DNA of 64,000 bases. It comes from Verrucomicrobiota bacterium. GTDB lineage: Bacteria > Verrucomicrobiota > Verrucomicrobiia > Opitutales > Opitutaceae. The DNA lies in the NCBI GenBank assembly GCA_023391285.1, contig JAEWBF010000039.1:1-64000 (forward strand). The letters run 5' to 3'. Positions 52,584 to 62,099 of this stretch are shown here, one piece after another (position 1 is the first letter of the stretch; the number at the start of each line of letters is the position of its first letter). The position numbers and the translations under genes were made by a program. The notes under the pieces were generated by a model. The model did no database searches. It was not told where the DNA came from and saw only the letters and a program-made list of their open reading frames with translations.

Positions 52584-53766
52584 CGGTGAAGGCAGAGTCC
52601 CGGCGACGAACAAACGGCGATACGACATCGACAAGACTGCGCGCCACGCGGCTGATTTCGTAGCGTTGGCGGAAGAGGGCGATGGCAGCGGCTTGCATGT
52701 TCGAACGATCAGAAGGGCTGAGTGCACACCAGCGCTGCAGCAGGCGCAGGGTGCCGGCTGCATCGTCGGTGTCGGTGAAACCCGCGCGTTCCGACTCGAT
52801 TGCATCCCAAATGTTCACCTTCCGCGAAATCAGAACGGGAGTGCCGACGGCAAGCGCTTCAACGACAGCGATTCCGAAATTTTCCTGATGTGAAGGAAGG
52901 ATGAACGCTTCAGCGGCACGCAAGGCGCCCCATTTCCGCGGACCTTCGAGCATCCCGGGGAAAATGACATGACAGGTCGGCGGCAGCGCGGCGGCGAGGG
53001 CCGTGAGTTGCGCGCGGTAATCCGGATCGGAAAACGGACCGGCGAGCACGAGCGCGGGGAGATTTCCCGTCACGGTGCGGCCGAGTTCGGCGTAGGCATG
53101 CAGGAGGAGATCGGCGCCCTTCTTGGGGTGAAGCCGCCCGAGAAAAAGCCAGAACGGGCGTTGCGAAAGTTCCGGCAACGACGAGTGCCACGCGGCGACC
53201 TCCGCGGCAGCGTCACCGGCGGGAGCGGAGGTTCCGTAAGCGACGACGCGCTCGCGGCAGCTGTAAGGCCGGAAGCTTTCGCGCGCGAGGCGGCGTTCCT
53301 CTTCGCAGGTGAACAACACGGCAGCGGCGTCGCGCAGAACGTGGCGTTCGCAGAGCTGCCAATACGCCCACTTCTTGGCATGTTTTAGCGGATACGCTCG
53401 GCGGAACCAAGGATCCAGCATGCCATGAGGGAAGACGAAGTAGGGAACGTCGCTGTGTCGAAGTGTTCGCCAGGCTACGCGACCATGGTGTTGCCACAAT
53501 CCGTGCACGAACACGGCATCGTAGCGACGGGCGTTGGCGCGCAACCACGGCTCGAGCCGCGGGGCGAAGGCATAGCCGCCTCGCGCGGGGCCGAGTTCGA
53601 CCAAGTCCGAATCGCCGGGAACACCGAGCCCGCGCCCCGGTGCGTCGAGCGTAGCAAAGGTCGTGTGATGCCCGAGCGCGGCGAGGGCGGGCGTGATGGC
53701 GCGCAATCCGGCGGACGGGCCGCCGTGACGAGGATCGAGCGTGGCGATGAGGCGAAGCAGCTTCAT
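52546..53766 (-). CDS. Family 4 glycosyltransferase
   Basis: A 406-residue GT-B enzyme. It begins MKLLRLIATLDPRHGGPSAGLRAI, has FVHGLWQHHGRVAW and FVFPHGMLDPWF typical of WcaA/WbnK-like GT4 enzymes, then FLGRLHPKKGADLLLHAY and PSHQENFGIAVVEALAVGTPV with the E-x7-E motif. ATG 53766 overlaps the upstream gene stop by 4 bp (ATGA), and its own 3' end overlaps the PP-loop gene by 38 bp, so translation is coupled through this part of the operon. Confidence 0.93.
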   Translation of the reverse strand: MKLLRLIATLDPRHGGPSAGLRAITPALAALGHHTTFATLDAPGRGLGVPGDSDLVELGPARGGYAFAPRLEPWLRANARRYDAVFVHGLWQHHGRVAWRTLRHSDVPYFVFPHGMLDPWFRRAYPLKHAKKWAYWQLCERHVLRDAAAVLFTCEEERRLARESFRPYSCRERVVAYGTSAPAGDAAAEVAAWHSSLPELSQRPFWLFLGRLHPKKGADLLLHAYAELGRTVTGNLPALVLAGPFSDPDYRAQLTALAAALPPTCHVIFPGMLEGPRKWGALRAAEAFILPSHQENFGIAVVEALAVGTPVLISRKVNIWDAIESERAGFTDTDDAAGTLRLLQRWCALSPSDRSNMQAAAIALFRQRYEISRVARSLVDVVSPFVRRRDSAFTDVSSTEIIRPLR

Positions 53767-54941
53767 GCGGCGGCGAAGGAGGCGGCGGTGGCGGCCAGTT
53801 TTTCGTAGGTTGCGAGATAACGGTCGAACATCAGCGATTCGCTCCACAGGTCGGTGCGTCCGAGCCCGCGGCGCGACATGTCGCTCAGACGCGGCCATGC
53901 GAGGACGATACGCCGGGCAGATTCCTGCGGATCGGCTGGATCGAGGTAGCACGCGGCGTCGCCGCCGACTTCCGTCATCGGCGCGCGCTCGGACGTGAAA
54001 ACAGGGCAACCGCACGCTTGCGCTTCGGCGATCGGCCAGCCGAAACCTTCGTGCCACGATGGGAAAAGCAACGCTTGGGCGACAGAGTAGAGCGCTTCGA
54101 GTTGCGGCTCCGACAAGTTCGAAAGATGCACGACGTCGTCCTGCAGGTTCAGTCGGCGCAGCAAGACGTGGAGATGAGGGGCAAGAGGTTTGCCGACCAT
54201 GACGAGCCGCGGCGCGGGGTTCATCAGGCGGCGAAGTTCGGCATAGGTTGCGAGCAGGCCCTCGCGGTTTTTATACCACTGACCGCCGCCGATGTTCAGA
54301 AGAAAACCCCGACCGCCGTGCTCGAGCAGACCGGGTGGAAGGCCGCGTTCGAGCAGCATACGACCAAGAACGAGCCGGGCTGACGCGGGTGGCAGAGGTT
54401 GGTAGGGATAATTGAGCGCGAGCGGAATGACGGTGACATGTTCGCGGGGATGATTCGTGAGCCGCTGAAGGTCCCGCGCGGTTTTTTGGGAAGGCACGAC
54501 GACGTGCGGGAGACGCGCGATGTTTTCGAGGATCCAGGCTTGGTAGCGCCGGCCCAGACGGGAAACGCGATGTTGTGGAAACTCGCCACGAGCGGCGCGG
54601 ATTTGCAGGAGGTCGTGACACGTCGCGAGCACGTTGCGCGAAAACAGAGGCGCGTAGACGGAGTTGGCGTGATCGACGATGTGGACGACGTCGGCCTTTT
54701 GCTCGCGAGCGAGCCGACGGCGCACGCTCCGGGGAAAGAGCACGAACTTGTCGAAATATCCGACGAGCTTCATGGGGCCGCCGTAACGGTAACGCGGCAG
54801 CAGCCGGACAAGCCGGGGTTCGGGCGACCAGGTGGTGACTTCGTGTCCGCGCTCGCGCAGACCAGCAGCGAGCAGACGCGAAAAGCGGAGCATGCTTTCT
54901 TGGCGATCGGGGGCGAAGTTGCCGAGGAGAAGGATTCGCAT
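53763..54941 (-). CDS. Family 4 glycosyltransferase
   Basis: A 392-residue GT-B enzyme starting MRILLLGNFAPDRQESMLRFS. Acceptor domain DVVHIVDHANSVYAP and TCHDLLQIR; donor domain FLLNIGGGQWYKNREGLLATYAEL and PSWHEGFGWPIAEAQACGCPVF with the E-x7-E pattern. It resembles mannosyltransferases of EPS operons. The next gene start overlaps by 4 bp, and the polymerase-like gene ends 5 bp upstream. Confidence 0.93.
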   Translation of the reverse strand: MRILLLGNFAPDRQESMLRFSRLLAAGLRERGHEVTTWSPEPRLVRLLPRYRYGGPMKLVGYFDKFVLFPRSVRRRLAREQKADVVHIVDHANSVYAPLFSRNVLATCHDLLQIRAARGEFPQHRVSRLGRRYQAWILENIARLPHVVVPSQKTARDLQRLTNHPREHVTVIPLALNYPYQPLPPASARLVLGRMLLERGLPPGLLEHGGRGFLLNIGGGQWYKNREGLLATYAELRRLMNPAPRLVMVGKPLAPHLHVLLRRLNLQDDVVHLSNLSEPQLEALYSVAQALLFPSWHEGFGWPIAEAQACGCPVFTSERAPMTEVGGDAACYLDPADPQESARRIVLAWPRLSDMSRRGLGRTDLWSESLMFDRYLATYEKLAATAASFAAA

Positions 54942-54946
54942 GGGAC

Positions 54947-56326
54947 TCAGTAACGAGGACGCAACGGAACGGGACGTGGAGGATCGGCGGCGAGGGAGCG
55001 TTCCCCGGCGCCTTCGTCGCTTTCCGATTCCTCCTCTTCTTCTGCGTCCTCTTCTTCCTCGTCCTCGTCGTCTTCATTGAGCGAGGCGAGCACGAGTCCG
55101 CCGCCGACCACCGCGAAACCGAGCAGGGTGGGAGGCGCCCATTGGTTGAGCGCGATCGGGATCGCGGCCGCGGAGAAGAGGAGAATGGGGAGGTTGTCGC
55201 GGTTTTGCAGGAGGGCGTTGATCGCCTTCAAAGCGAGGTGCAAGGTGATGAACACCCGGAAAGCGAGAAACGCGCCGCCGAGAATCGGACCGAGTTCGAG
55301 GAAAATTTTACCCCATTCGTCCTCGGCGAGGAGGAATCCGACGCGACCGGAAAGCAGACGGGCGCCCACGTTCGAGCCGACGCCGATTCCGTATCCGAAA
55401 AATGGAGCCACGGTCGCCCAGTGAAACGGTTGGGTGAAGCCACCGAGAATGCGTCCGATGATGCCGCCCCAAGCGTCGCTGTCTTCGCCGCCGGCCGCGG
55501 TGACCCAACGGGAGAGAAACACGGTGCGCGCTTCGTCGAAAATCGGCAGAAAAGAAACGCCGATCGCGACGACCCCGAGAGTAAGGATCGTCTTGAACTT
55601 GGAGCCGAGGCCGATGCCGGCACGCGACATACTCAGAACGAAAACGATGCCGACGATGGCGGTGGCGAGCATGGCCGTGCGGCTGATCGAAACGGGCAGC
55701 GCGACAATGATGGCGAGTCCGCAAGCAATCAGCACCGGCCACCAGAGCCGGCGGTTGGCGGTGGCCTGGTGGAGGAAGAACGCCGCGACCAGCGGGTAGA
55801 AGACCTGCGGGCCGGTGATGAACGAGAAGAATCCGGGCGGGCGAATGCGGCCCATGGCGCCGAAGATTTGGCCGCCCTCGCCGCCGCCGATGCCGCGGTT
55901 GATCGGTGCGTTCATGGGCGAGCGGAACTGCATGATCATCACCAGCGTCATCGGAATCGCCACGAGCAGGAGAAAACATCCCAGCCGCTCGACGTCCTTG
56001 CGCGTGAGCACGCGCGCCATGATCCAGATGAGTGGAACGTGGAGGTAATTGATGCGGATGCCGTAGGCGATGACGAGCGCGTTGGATTGTCCGGCGAAGA
56101 GGCTCGCGATGGCGGAGGCAACTGCGAGTGCGCCGGTGGCGAGAACGAAGCCGTTGAGCGGGAAGCGGCCGGAGAAGAATGCGGCGACGTAAATCGCGAG
56201 CACCACCGGATCGCGCACGATGAGGAGCGGGTCCGCCATGGACGGCATCACCCATTTACGCAGGGCGCCCTCGAAAATGAGCAGCACCACGTAGAGCCAA
56301 ATGAGGATTTTGATGACCTTCTCCAT
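54947..56326 (-). CDS. O-antigen ligase/polymerase-like (Wzy/WaaL) membrane protein with acidic tail
   Basis: A 459-residue polytopic membrane protein with about ten helices and a large external loop that contains the RPPGFFSFITGPQVFYPLVAAF and FFGYGIGVGSNVGAR segments, as in O-antigen ligase/EPS polymerases. The C-terminal 50 residues form a polyacidic cytoplasmic tail (NEDDEDEEEEDAEEEEESES) followed by a Pro/Arg end, which is unusual for this family. ATG 56326 begins MEKVIKILIWLYVV; the longer frame upstream overlaps the neighbouring glycosyltransferase. It probably polymerises the repeat unit of the polymer built by this operon. Confidence 0.88.
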   Translation of the reverse strand: MEKVIKILIWLYVVLLIFEGALRKWVMPSMADPLLIVRDPVVLAIYVAAFFSGRFPLNGFVLATGALAVASAIASLFAGQSNALVIAYGIRINYLHVPLIWIMARVLTRKDVERLGCFLLLVAIPMTLVMIMQFRSPMNAPINRGIGGGEGGQIFGAMGRIRPPGFFSFITGPQVFYPLVAAFFLHQATANRRLWWPVLIACGLAIIVALPVSISRTAMLATAIVGIVFVLSMSRAGIGLGSKFKTILTLGVVAIGVSFLPIFDEARTVFLSRWVTAAGGEDSDAWGGIIGRILGGFTQPFHWATVAPFFGYGIGVGSNVGARLLSGRVGFLLAEDEWGKIFLELGPILGGAFLAFRVFITLHLALKAINALLQNRDNLPILLFSAAAIPIALNQWAPPTLLGFAVVGGGLVLASLNEDDEDEEEEDAEEEEESESDEGAGERSLAADPPRPVPLRPRY

Positions 56327-56327
56327 A

Positions 56328-57569
56328 TCAAGCGCGCACGAGGGTGGACGAAACGCACGCGGCCAGAGACTCGCCGTATTGCTCCCAGGTGAATTCACGC
56401 GCACGGAGTTGCGCGCGCTCAGACATGTCGGCGCGAAGGTCGGGATTCCTCCGCAGCAGGTCCAATCGCTCCGCGATGGCCGCGGACGAGCGAATCGGCA
56501 CGATGAAGCCCTCCACGCCGTCGGTGATGAGATCGGGGCCGGCGGTATGGGGCGTTGCGATGATCGGCAGTCCCATGGCCATCGCCTCGAGCAACACCAA
56601 GCCGAAGCCTTCGAACAACGAGGGAAATACGAAGACGTCGTGCGCGGCCATTTCGGCGAGGACCTCGCGATGCGGGCAGCTCGGTATCCAGCGCACGGAT
56701 GCGAGCTGACGGTCGAGGGCGGGGCACGGCGTGAGCGGACGCGAGCCGATCACGGTGAGTTCGACCGAACGGCCCAGCGACCGAACGGCGTCAAAGAGGT
56801 AGCTGAGGCCTTTGCGTTGGCCCAGCGAGCCGACGAAGAGGACGCGCAGCGGAGCGTTGCGATCGCCGGCCGCGCGTGGAGGCGGCGGGGCGTCAAGCTG
56901 CGGTGCGCCGTAGGGAATCATGACTACGGAGCCGCTGAAGTCAGGGGCATGTTCGAGTGTGCGGAGCGTGAACGAACTCGCGACGATCACGAGATTCGCC
57001 TGGTGAAGTTCGGCGTCTTTGCGCGCGGTTTTCTGCGGGCTGTCGATGTTGCCGTGCAAGGTCGAGGCCCATTCGGGTTGGAGCTGGGCTTCTTCCTGCA
57101 GAATCGATCGGGCGGCGCGCCAGTAGCCGATGGGAAGATCGTAGATGCGAAGTTGACCGTGGCGCGTCGCGGCTCGGAAGCTTTCGCGGGCGCCGTCTTC
57201 GTAGGCGTAGACGGCGGTGAAACGATCGTCGGCGAGCCGTTGGCTGATCTTGCGATCGAGGGAGCGGTAGACGGCGTCGACGCTGAGCGGCCCTTGTTCG
57301 TGGCGGACGAGAGAACGCAAACCGGCACGCGGCGCAATCAAGCGGGCAAGCTCGCGCAAGGGAAACGTGCGAATCACCTCGGACAACTCGGCTGGAAAGA
57401 CCCGGCGGCGGAGTTGACGAGCGATCGGACCAGGCACGATGCGGCGCAGCAGCGGCGTCTCACGATAATTCACGCATGTCCAGAATTCGCCCAGAAGGCC
57501 GGCGCGATGCAGGCCGAGCGCGGCGTGGCGAACGTTGGCGTTTCCGGTGGGATGGGAAAAGAGGATCAT
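56328..57569 (-). CDS. Family 4 glycosyltransferase
   Basis: A 413-residue GT-B enzyme starting MILFSHPTGNANVRHAALGL. It contains AVYAYEDGARESFRAA, VVMIPYGAPQLD, RVLFVGSLGQRKGLSYLFDAV and PSLFEGFGLVLLEAMAMGLPI (E-x7-E). ATG 57569 overlaps the GT61 gene stop by 4 bp; the longer open frame upstream is a shadow of that gene. Only 1 bp separates it from the polymerase-like gene. Confidence 0.93.
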   Translation of the reverse strand: MILFSHPTGNANVRHAALGLHRAGLLGEFWTCVNYRETPLLRRIVPGPIARQLRRRVFPAELSEVIRTFPLRELARLIAPRAGLRSLVRHEQGPLSVDAVYRSLDRKISQRLADDRFTAVYAYEDGARESFRAATRHGQLRIYDLPIGYWRAARSILQEEAQLQPEWASTLHGNIDSPQKTARKDAELHQANLVIVASSFTLRTLEHAPDFSGSVVMIPYGAPQLDAPPPPRAAGDRNAPLRVLFVGSLGQRKGLSYLFDAVRSLGRSVELTVIGSRPLTPCPALDRQLASVRWIPSCPHREVLAEMAAHDVFVFPSLFEGFGLVLLEAMAMGLPIIATPHTAGPDLITDGVEGFIVPIRSSAAIAERLDLLRRNPDLRADMSERAQLRAREFTWEQYGESLAACVSSTLVRA

Positions 57570-58786
57570 GCGGACGGGTGAGGAACGAAGGGAGCGGTCA
57601 TGGCTCCGAGGAGTGCGGCGAACTTCTCCGGATCGACGACGATGTCGCGTTCGCGATCGGACACATCGGGGACGTTGCGCATGACGCGGCCCTCGCCGAG
57701 GAGCACGGTGTGTTCGAGGCCGAGGCGCGCGGAGAGCATCCAATGGAACGCCGAGAGCCAACCTGGGGGCGCGATCTCGATCACGCGAGCACCGGGCGAA
57801 GCGAATACGAGATTGGCGAACGCGGCGCCCGCGGGCCCAGCGATGATTTCGGCTTCAGCGGAAAGCCGGGCTTGCGTCGGGAGGTCGAGCGAACCCGGAG
57901 TGATGATCTCGAAACCGTGCGACTTCAGCAAGGGATGAAGGTCGCGCTCGTTGGCGAGGCGGCGGAAGCCGGCGTCATTGCGGCTGAGGAAAATCCGCCG
58001 ATGAGGTGCTTGGATGTCGGCGGGCAAGAAAGCGCTCCGCAGGAACGTCGCATCCGGCGCGGGCAGCGTTTGGTTGGATTCCTTCAGCGATGGCACGACG
58101 AGGGTTTCGGCCTGGATCCAGAGCGCTTCGTGGGCGTCGAGGAGTTTGTCGGGCGAGATGCCGAGGTGCTGCAGTGTGGCGCGTTGGAAGCGGCGATTCG
58201 CGTGGTTGACGATGACGCGATCGAAGTCTTCCAGCCGGTAACCGGCGCGGCGGACCAAGCCCAAGCGGGGCAGAAGGTCGATCATCCAATGGTGGAAGTT
58301 GTCGGACGCCTCGGGCGTCACCAAATACAGAATACGGCCCGGGAATCGCCGCGGCGTCGGAAAATGCAGACGTGTCCAAACGGTGTGAAACTCGGCGCCG
58401 CAGGGATCGTGCGTAAATGCGGGAACGAATCGTCCTTCGCGGGTGAAGACTCCGCCCGTCGGATGGCCCCAGGCGATGCCGCCTTCGAATTCGGCGACGC
58501 AGGAAGGAGCGATGTTTTCGCGGGCGCGATTCGCAAAAAAGGCAGCGGCGTCGGGATGGTGGGGGAAAACCGCGGGAACGGGACGATCGTAGGTGCTGGC
58601 CGGATCCAGAAGGGTCACGGTGACTCCGCGCAGCGATTCCCCGGAGAACGGGTCGAAAGGGGTGTTGTCGGGCAGACGGAGGCGGCGGCGGATCCAATCG
58701 ACGCGGCGCGGCGCATCCAGGGCGCGGATACGCGCTCCGCGGGCATGGTAAAGGAAGGCCTTGGCGATCTTGCGCGGGGAAATCAT
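57566..58786 (-). CDS. Family 61 glycosyltransferase (DUF563)
   Basis: A 406-residue protein of the GT61 family. Characteristic parts are TPEASDNFHHWMIDLLPRLGL, DFDRVIVNHANRRFQRATLQHLG, RRIFLSRNDAGFRRLANE and the C-terminal EIIAGPAGAAFANLVFASPGARVIEI. GT61 members include xylosyl- and GlcNAc-transferases of eukaryotes and of bacterial capsules. It is 7 bp downstream of the GT2 gene and overlaps the next GT4 by 4 bp. Confidence 0.92.
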   Translation of the reverse strand: MISPRKIAKAFLYHARGARIRALDAPRRVDWIRRRLRLPDNTPFDPFSGESLRGVTVTLLDPASTYDRPVPAVFPHHPDAAAFFANRARENIAPSCVAEFEGGIAWGHPTGGVFTREGRFVPAFTHDPCGAEFHTVWTRLHFPTPRRFPGRILYLVTPEASDNFHHWMIDLLPRLGLVRRAGYRLEDFDRVIVNHANRRFQRATLQHLGISPDKLLDAHEALWIQAETLVVPSLKESNQTLPAPDATFLRSAFLPADIQAPHRRIFLSRNDAGFRRLANERDLHPLLKSHGFEIITPGSLDLPTQARLSAEAEIIAGPAGAAFANLVFASPGARVIEIAPPGWLSAFHWMLSARLGLEHTVLLGEGRVMRNVPDVSDRERDIVVDPEKFAALLGAMTAPFVPHPSA

Positions 58787-58793
58787 CGCGAGA

Positions 58794-59798
58794 TCAGATC
58801 GGATAGGCGGCGCGGGGGTAGACGCGCCGGTGAATCAAGGCATAGGCGGTGTCGGGGAGGGAAAAGCGGAGGAGCTGGAGGTAGAATCGCGCGTTTCGCC
58901 AAGGGGAGATGGTGCGGAGGCCATGGCGGCGGCAGAAGCGATTGAAGACACGGGTGCGCATGAGCGTTTGCTGGAGTTGAAGGCGGCGACTGCGGACACG
59001 CACGGAGTCGGAGCCGAGATGCCGGCGCCAGTCGGTGAGGACGTCGGGCAGCGTGATGACGCGGCCGAAATACGGCGCGACAATGCTGAGGCGGGTGTCA
59101 GCCCAGAGTGGATATCCGTCAGAAAGATCGAGAGGCAGCACGCAAGCGAGATACGCGCGCGAGAATGCGAGCGAGCTGCTGGGGTAATAGAAATCGACGT
59201 CCTGGTGGCGGTAGATCGCCTTGAGGTGTTCGACCACGTGTTTTCGTGGTTCGACGTTGCTGCCGAGCATGCGGCCGTGCTCGTCGATTTTGTCCATCGG
59301 CGACTGGATGAGCGCGACGTCGGGATTGGCGACGAAGGTGGAGACGTATTGCTCGACTTTGTCGCGTTTGAAGCGGTCGTCGCCGTCGAGCATGAAGACG
59401 AGGCGGCCGGAAGATTTCGCGAAAGCGCGCTCGATGGCGCGAATCTGGCGAACGTAGGCGGGGTCGCGGTCGCGCGGAGCTTCGACCAGCTTGATGCGGC
59501 TGCCGTAGCGGCGGAGGAGAGCGACGGTCTGGTCGGTGCTGCCGTCGTCGTGGACGACGATCTCGTTGGGCAAGACCGTTTGAACGAGGAGCGAGTCGAT
59601 GCACTCCTCGATGAAACGCTCGTGGTTGAACGTGTTGACGAGAACCGTCGTGGTGACGTTGGCGCCGGGGTCGGTTGGAATTTGGGCCGGCTCGATGCGC
59701 GGCGAACCGGGTCCGGACCGGCCGAAAAAGTCGTTCACGTCGAGCGCGAGGAAGTGGGCGCGCGAAAAACCAGCGGAGTTGTGGAGGACCGAATCCAT
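58794..59798 (-). CDS. Family 2 glycosyltransferase
   Basis: A 334-residue GT-A enzyme. TVLVNTFNHERFIEECIDSLLVQT, NEIVVHDDGSTDQTV and FMLDGDDRFKRDKVE (DxD) define the catalytic domain. About 60 residues precede it, which is longer than usual. ATG 59798 is preferred because it overlaps the upstream stop codon by one nucleotide (TGATG); a start at 59846 would lie well inside that gene. Confidence 0.9.
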   Translation of the reverse strand: MDSVLHNSAGFSRAHFLALDVNDFFGRSGPGSPRIEPAQIPTDPGANVTTTVLVNTFNHERFIEECIDSLLVQTVLPNEIVVHDDGSTDQTVALLRRYGSRIKLVEAPRDRDPAYVRQIRAIERAFAKSSGRLVFMLDGDDRFKRDKVEQYVSTFVANPDVALIQSPMDKIDEHGRMLGSNVEPRKHVVEHLKAIYRHQDVDFYYPSSSLAFSRAYLACVLPLDLSDGYPLWADTRLSIVAPYFGRVITLPDVLTDWRRHLGSDSVRVRSRRLQLQQTLMRTRVFNRFCRRHGLRTISPWRNARFYLQLLRFSLPDTAYALIHRRVYPRAAYPI

Positions 59799-60910
59799 CA
59801 AGCGGAGGCGAGGGCGAGCGAGCGGTTCTCGAGGAAACCGCACCACGCGTCGGCGACCACGGTGGGGGCGAACGCGCGATCGTAAGCGGCGCGTTGGACT
59901 CGTCGCGAGGTAGCGCCGCGGCGAATACGAGCGGCCATGCGAGCGACGGCGGAGGCAAGTGTCGCGAGGCTGTGCGGCTGTTCCGCGACAATGGCGTTGT
60001 CGGGAGAGAGTGCGATTTCCCGCGTGCCACCGCGGTCAGTCGCGATCCACGGCAGGCCGGCGGACATGGCCTCGATGAGGCTCAGCGGCATGCCTTCGTT
60101 GTGCGTGGACAAGAGCACGAGGGCATCGAGTTGCTGAAGGATCGTCGCTTGTTCCGCGCCGGATTTGTAAGCGCCGTGGTAGACGACGTTGGGATAGTCG
60201 CGGAAGTATTCAGGAGGGAAATGCGGACCGGCGCCGTGGATGTGCCAGGTGATGCCACGAAGATCGGAGCGGCGACTCAACGCGCACAGATCGGCGATGC
60301 CCTTCTCGGCGACCAACCGGCCCATGAAACCGAAGTGGAGTGTGGAATCCGAACTGTAGCGGCGGTCGGCGACGTGTTGAGCATCGACGGGGCAGCGAGT
60401 GAGATACGGGAGAAAACCAATGTCCTTGCGACCCGTGGCTTCGGCGAGCGCCTGCTGGGTGGCGCGGGAGCAGGCGACAAGTTCGGGTGCATCGCGCAGA
60501 ACGCGACGGAAGCTGCCCGACCAGGTGGATTGCTCGGTAGAATCCGCGGCGGTGTGGTGGTGGTGAACGATACGCGTGTGGGGACGCGCGGCGAGCCACG
60601 GAAGACGGGCGAGGGCACTCTGGCCGTTCGTATAAATCAGGTCCCACGCCTGTGGTTCACGGCGCAACGATTCGCGCAGAAGCCAGAGGCCCTTCGTGAC
60701 TTTTCCGGCGGCGCCACGGCTGCGAGCGAGTTCACGCAACGACACACCGGCGGAGGCGAGAGAGGAACGGAGCTCGGGCCCGAGAGAGTTGCTCGTCGTG
60801 AGCAAGGTGACCGCGTGACCGCGGGTGGAGAGGACGCCGGCGAGGTCGCATACGTGGCGTTCCATGCCGCCGAACGCGGCCATTTGGGGAGCGTAGAAAA
60901 GGATCTTCAT
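59798..60910 (-). CDS. Family 4 glycosyltransferase
   Basis: A 370-residue GT-B enzyme starting MKILFYAPQMAAFGGMERHVCDLAGVL. It contains the Gly-Gly-Met-Glu donor-loop pattern, IVHHHHTAADSTEQS, HFGFMGRLVAEKGIADLCALSR and LSTHNEGMPLSLIEAMSAGLPWI (E-x7-E). It overlaps the upstream gene by 4 bp and the downstream GT2 by 1 nt, so it is embedded in the operon. Confidence 0.93.
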   Translation of the reverse strand: MKILFYAPQMAAFGGMERHVCDLAGVLSTRGHAVTLLTTSNSLGPELRSSLASAGVSLRELARSRGAAGKVTKGLWLLRESLRREPQAWDLIYTNGQSALARLPWLAARPHTRIVHHHHTAADSTEQSTWSGSFRRVLRDAPELVACSRATQQALAEATGRKDIGFLPYLTRCPVDAQHVADRRYSSDSTLHFGFMGRLVAEKGIADLCALSRRSDLRGITWHIHGAGPHFPPEYFRDYPNVVYHGAYKSGAEQATILQQLDALVLLSTHNEGMPLSLIEAMSAGLPWIATDRGGTREIALSPDNAIVAEQPHSLATLASAVARMAARIRRGATSRRVQRAAYDRAFAPTVVADAWCGFLENRSLALASA

Positions 60911-62076
60911 GCGACGAGGGCGCCGCCCGGGGCCGGAGCGTCGAGTTGGGCGAGGAACTGGTTGGCGAGAGTCGGAAGCAACGCGGCGGGTTCACGGCGT
61001 TGGCCGAGCCATTTTGGAAACTCGGCCGGCACCAGATCGTGGATACGACGGAGGAGCGGGTCGCGGGGGGCGTGCGCGATGGAGCCGTGGCGTGGATGCC
61101 AGTCGTCGCGGGGCACAAGCACGGGCAGCCCGTGTTCGAGCAGGGTGGCGGTCGTGCCGCTTTTCTCGATCAAGGCCCACGGGTGTGTAGCGATACCGAA
61201 GTCCGAGGCGCGGATCAGGCGGGAGATTCGGTCGGGCGGCTGGGGGCCAAGAGGGAAAATGCGCACGCCGTTTTTCTCGCGGGCGAGCTGTTCGAGCAAC
61301 CGATCGCCGTGCGCGCCGACGCGGCCGAACGTGACAAGGCTGATGGGCCGGCGGCCTTCGACCGATGCGGCGCGCAAGAAGGCAAGGGTGGGCTCCGGTT
61401 TCCACTGTGGGTGAATCGTGCCGAAGATCGCTCCGACCCAACGTGGTTCGGGCGGAAGCGAGGCCCCGACAAGATCGGCGAGTTCGGCGCGGGCGAGATA
61501 AGGTTTGACGGAGAGAACCGGCATGTTGCCGAAAAGCGGGAGGAGTTCGGCGGGCCAGCCGTGGTGGGCGAGAGCGAGCTGGTAAGCGGGATTGGTGGTG
61601 TGCAGGCTCGCCGGGCGAAGACGGCTGAGAAAAAGGAGGAGCTTGCGGCGTTGCAGCGCGCCAACGAGGCGGGGGCGAAGACGATCGGCTTTCGCGAGGC
61701 CGAGCCAAAGCTCGTGCAGCATCACGTGGTTGGGCCAGCGGCGTGCAGCGGCAGCGAGGCGGTAAACGCCGGCAGGAAGAATCCCCTTCGGATCGAAGCC
61801 ATACGGCACCATCTGCCAACTGATCCAATGCGGATCGAAGTTGGTGAGGAGCTCGTGGAGAAGTTTCTCGCGTTTAGCCCAGGTGAGCGCGGAGGAGAAA
61901 CGAATCTCGTCGCTGCGGCGGATGAGCGCGGTGGACGACGAAAGATGTCGGTCGTGCAACGCGACCAGGAGACAAACGTGACCGAGCTGCGTGCAGACGG
62001 CGGCGAGTTGGCGAACGTAGTCGCCGACGCCGTCGCGTCCGGGTGCGAGAGAGGAGCAGAGAAAAACGAGTTTCAC
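60907..62076 (-). CDS. GT-B-fold glycosyltransferase-like protein
   Basis: A 389-residue protein starting at GTG 62076 (MKLVFLCSSLAPGRDGVGDYVRQL in translation), because the open frame upstream to 62604 is only a shadow of the GT8-like gene. GVGDYVRQLAAVCTQLGH and WVGAIFGTIHPQWKPEPTLAFL, then SDFGIATHPWALIEKSGTTATLLEHGLPVLVP, fit a GT4-type fold but the family is divergent and lacks a clear E-x7-E. It lies 23 bp after the GT8-like gene. Confidence 0.83.
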   Translation of the reverse strand: MKLVFLCSSLAPGRDGVGDYVRQLAAVCTQLGHVCLLVALHDRHLSSSTALIRRSDEIRFSSALTWAKREKLLHELLTNFDPHWISWQMVPYGFDPKGILPAGVYRLAAAARRWPNHVMLHELWLGLAKADRLRPRLVGALQRRKLLLFLSRLRPASLHTTNPAYQLALAHHGWPAELLPLFGNMPVLSVKPYLARAELADLVGASLPPEPRWVGAIFGTIHPQWKPEPTLAFLRAASVEGRRPISLVTFGRVGAHGDRLLEQLAREKNGVRIFPLGPQPPDRISRLIRASDFGIATHPWALIEKSGTTATLLEHGLPVLVPRDDWHPRHGSIAHAPRDPLLRRIHDLVPAEFPKWLGQRREPAALLPTLANQFLAQLDAPAPGGALVA

Positions 62077-62099
62077 GGGACAGCGGGACGAGTGGGCGC

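Noticed and set aside
52584..52805. N-terminal extension of the PP-loop protein
   Set aside because: It is the shadow of the preceding glycosyltransferase gene in another frame. The residues are Ser/Cys/Ala-rich without conservation signs, and a good ATG lies at 52583.
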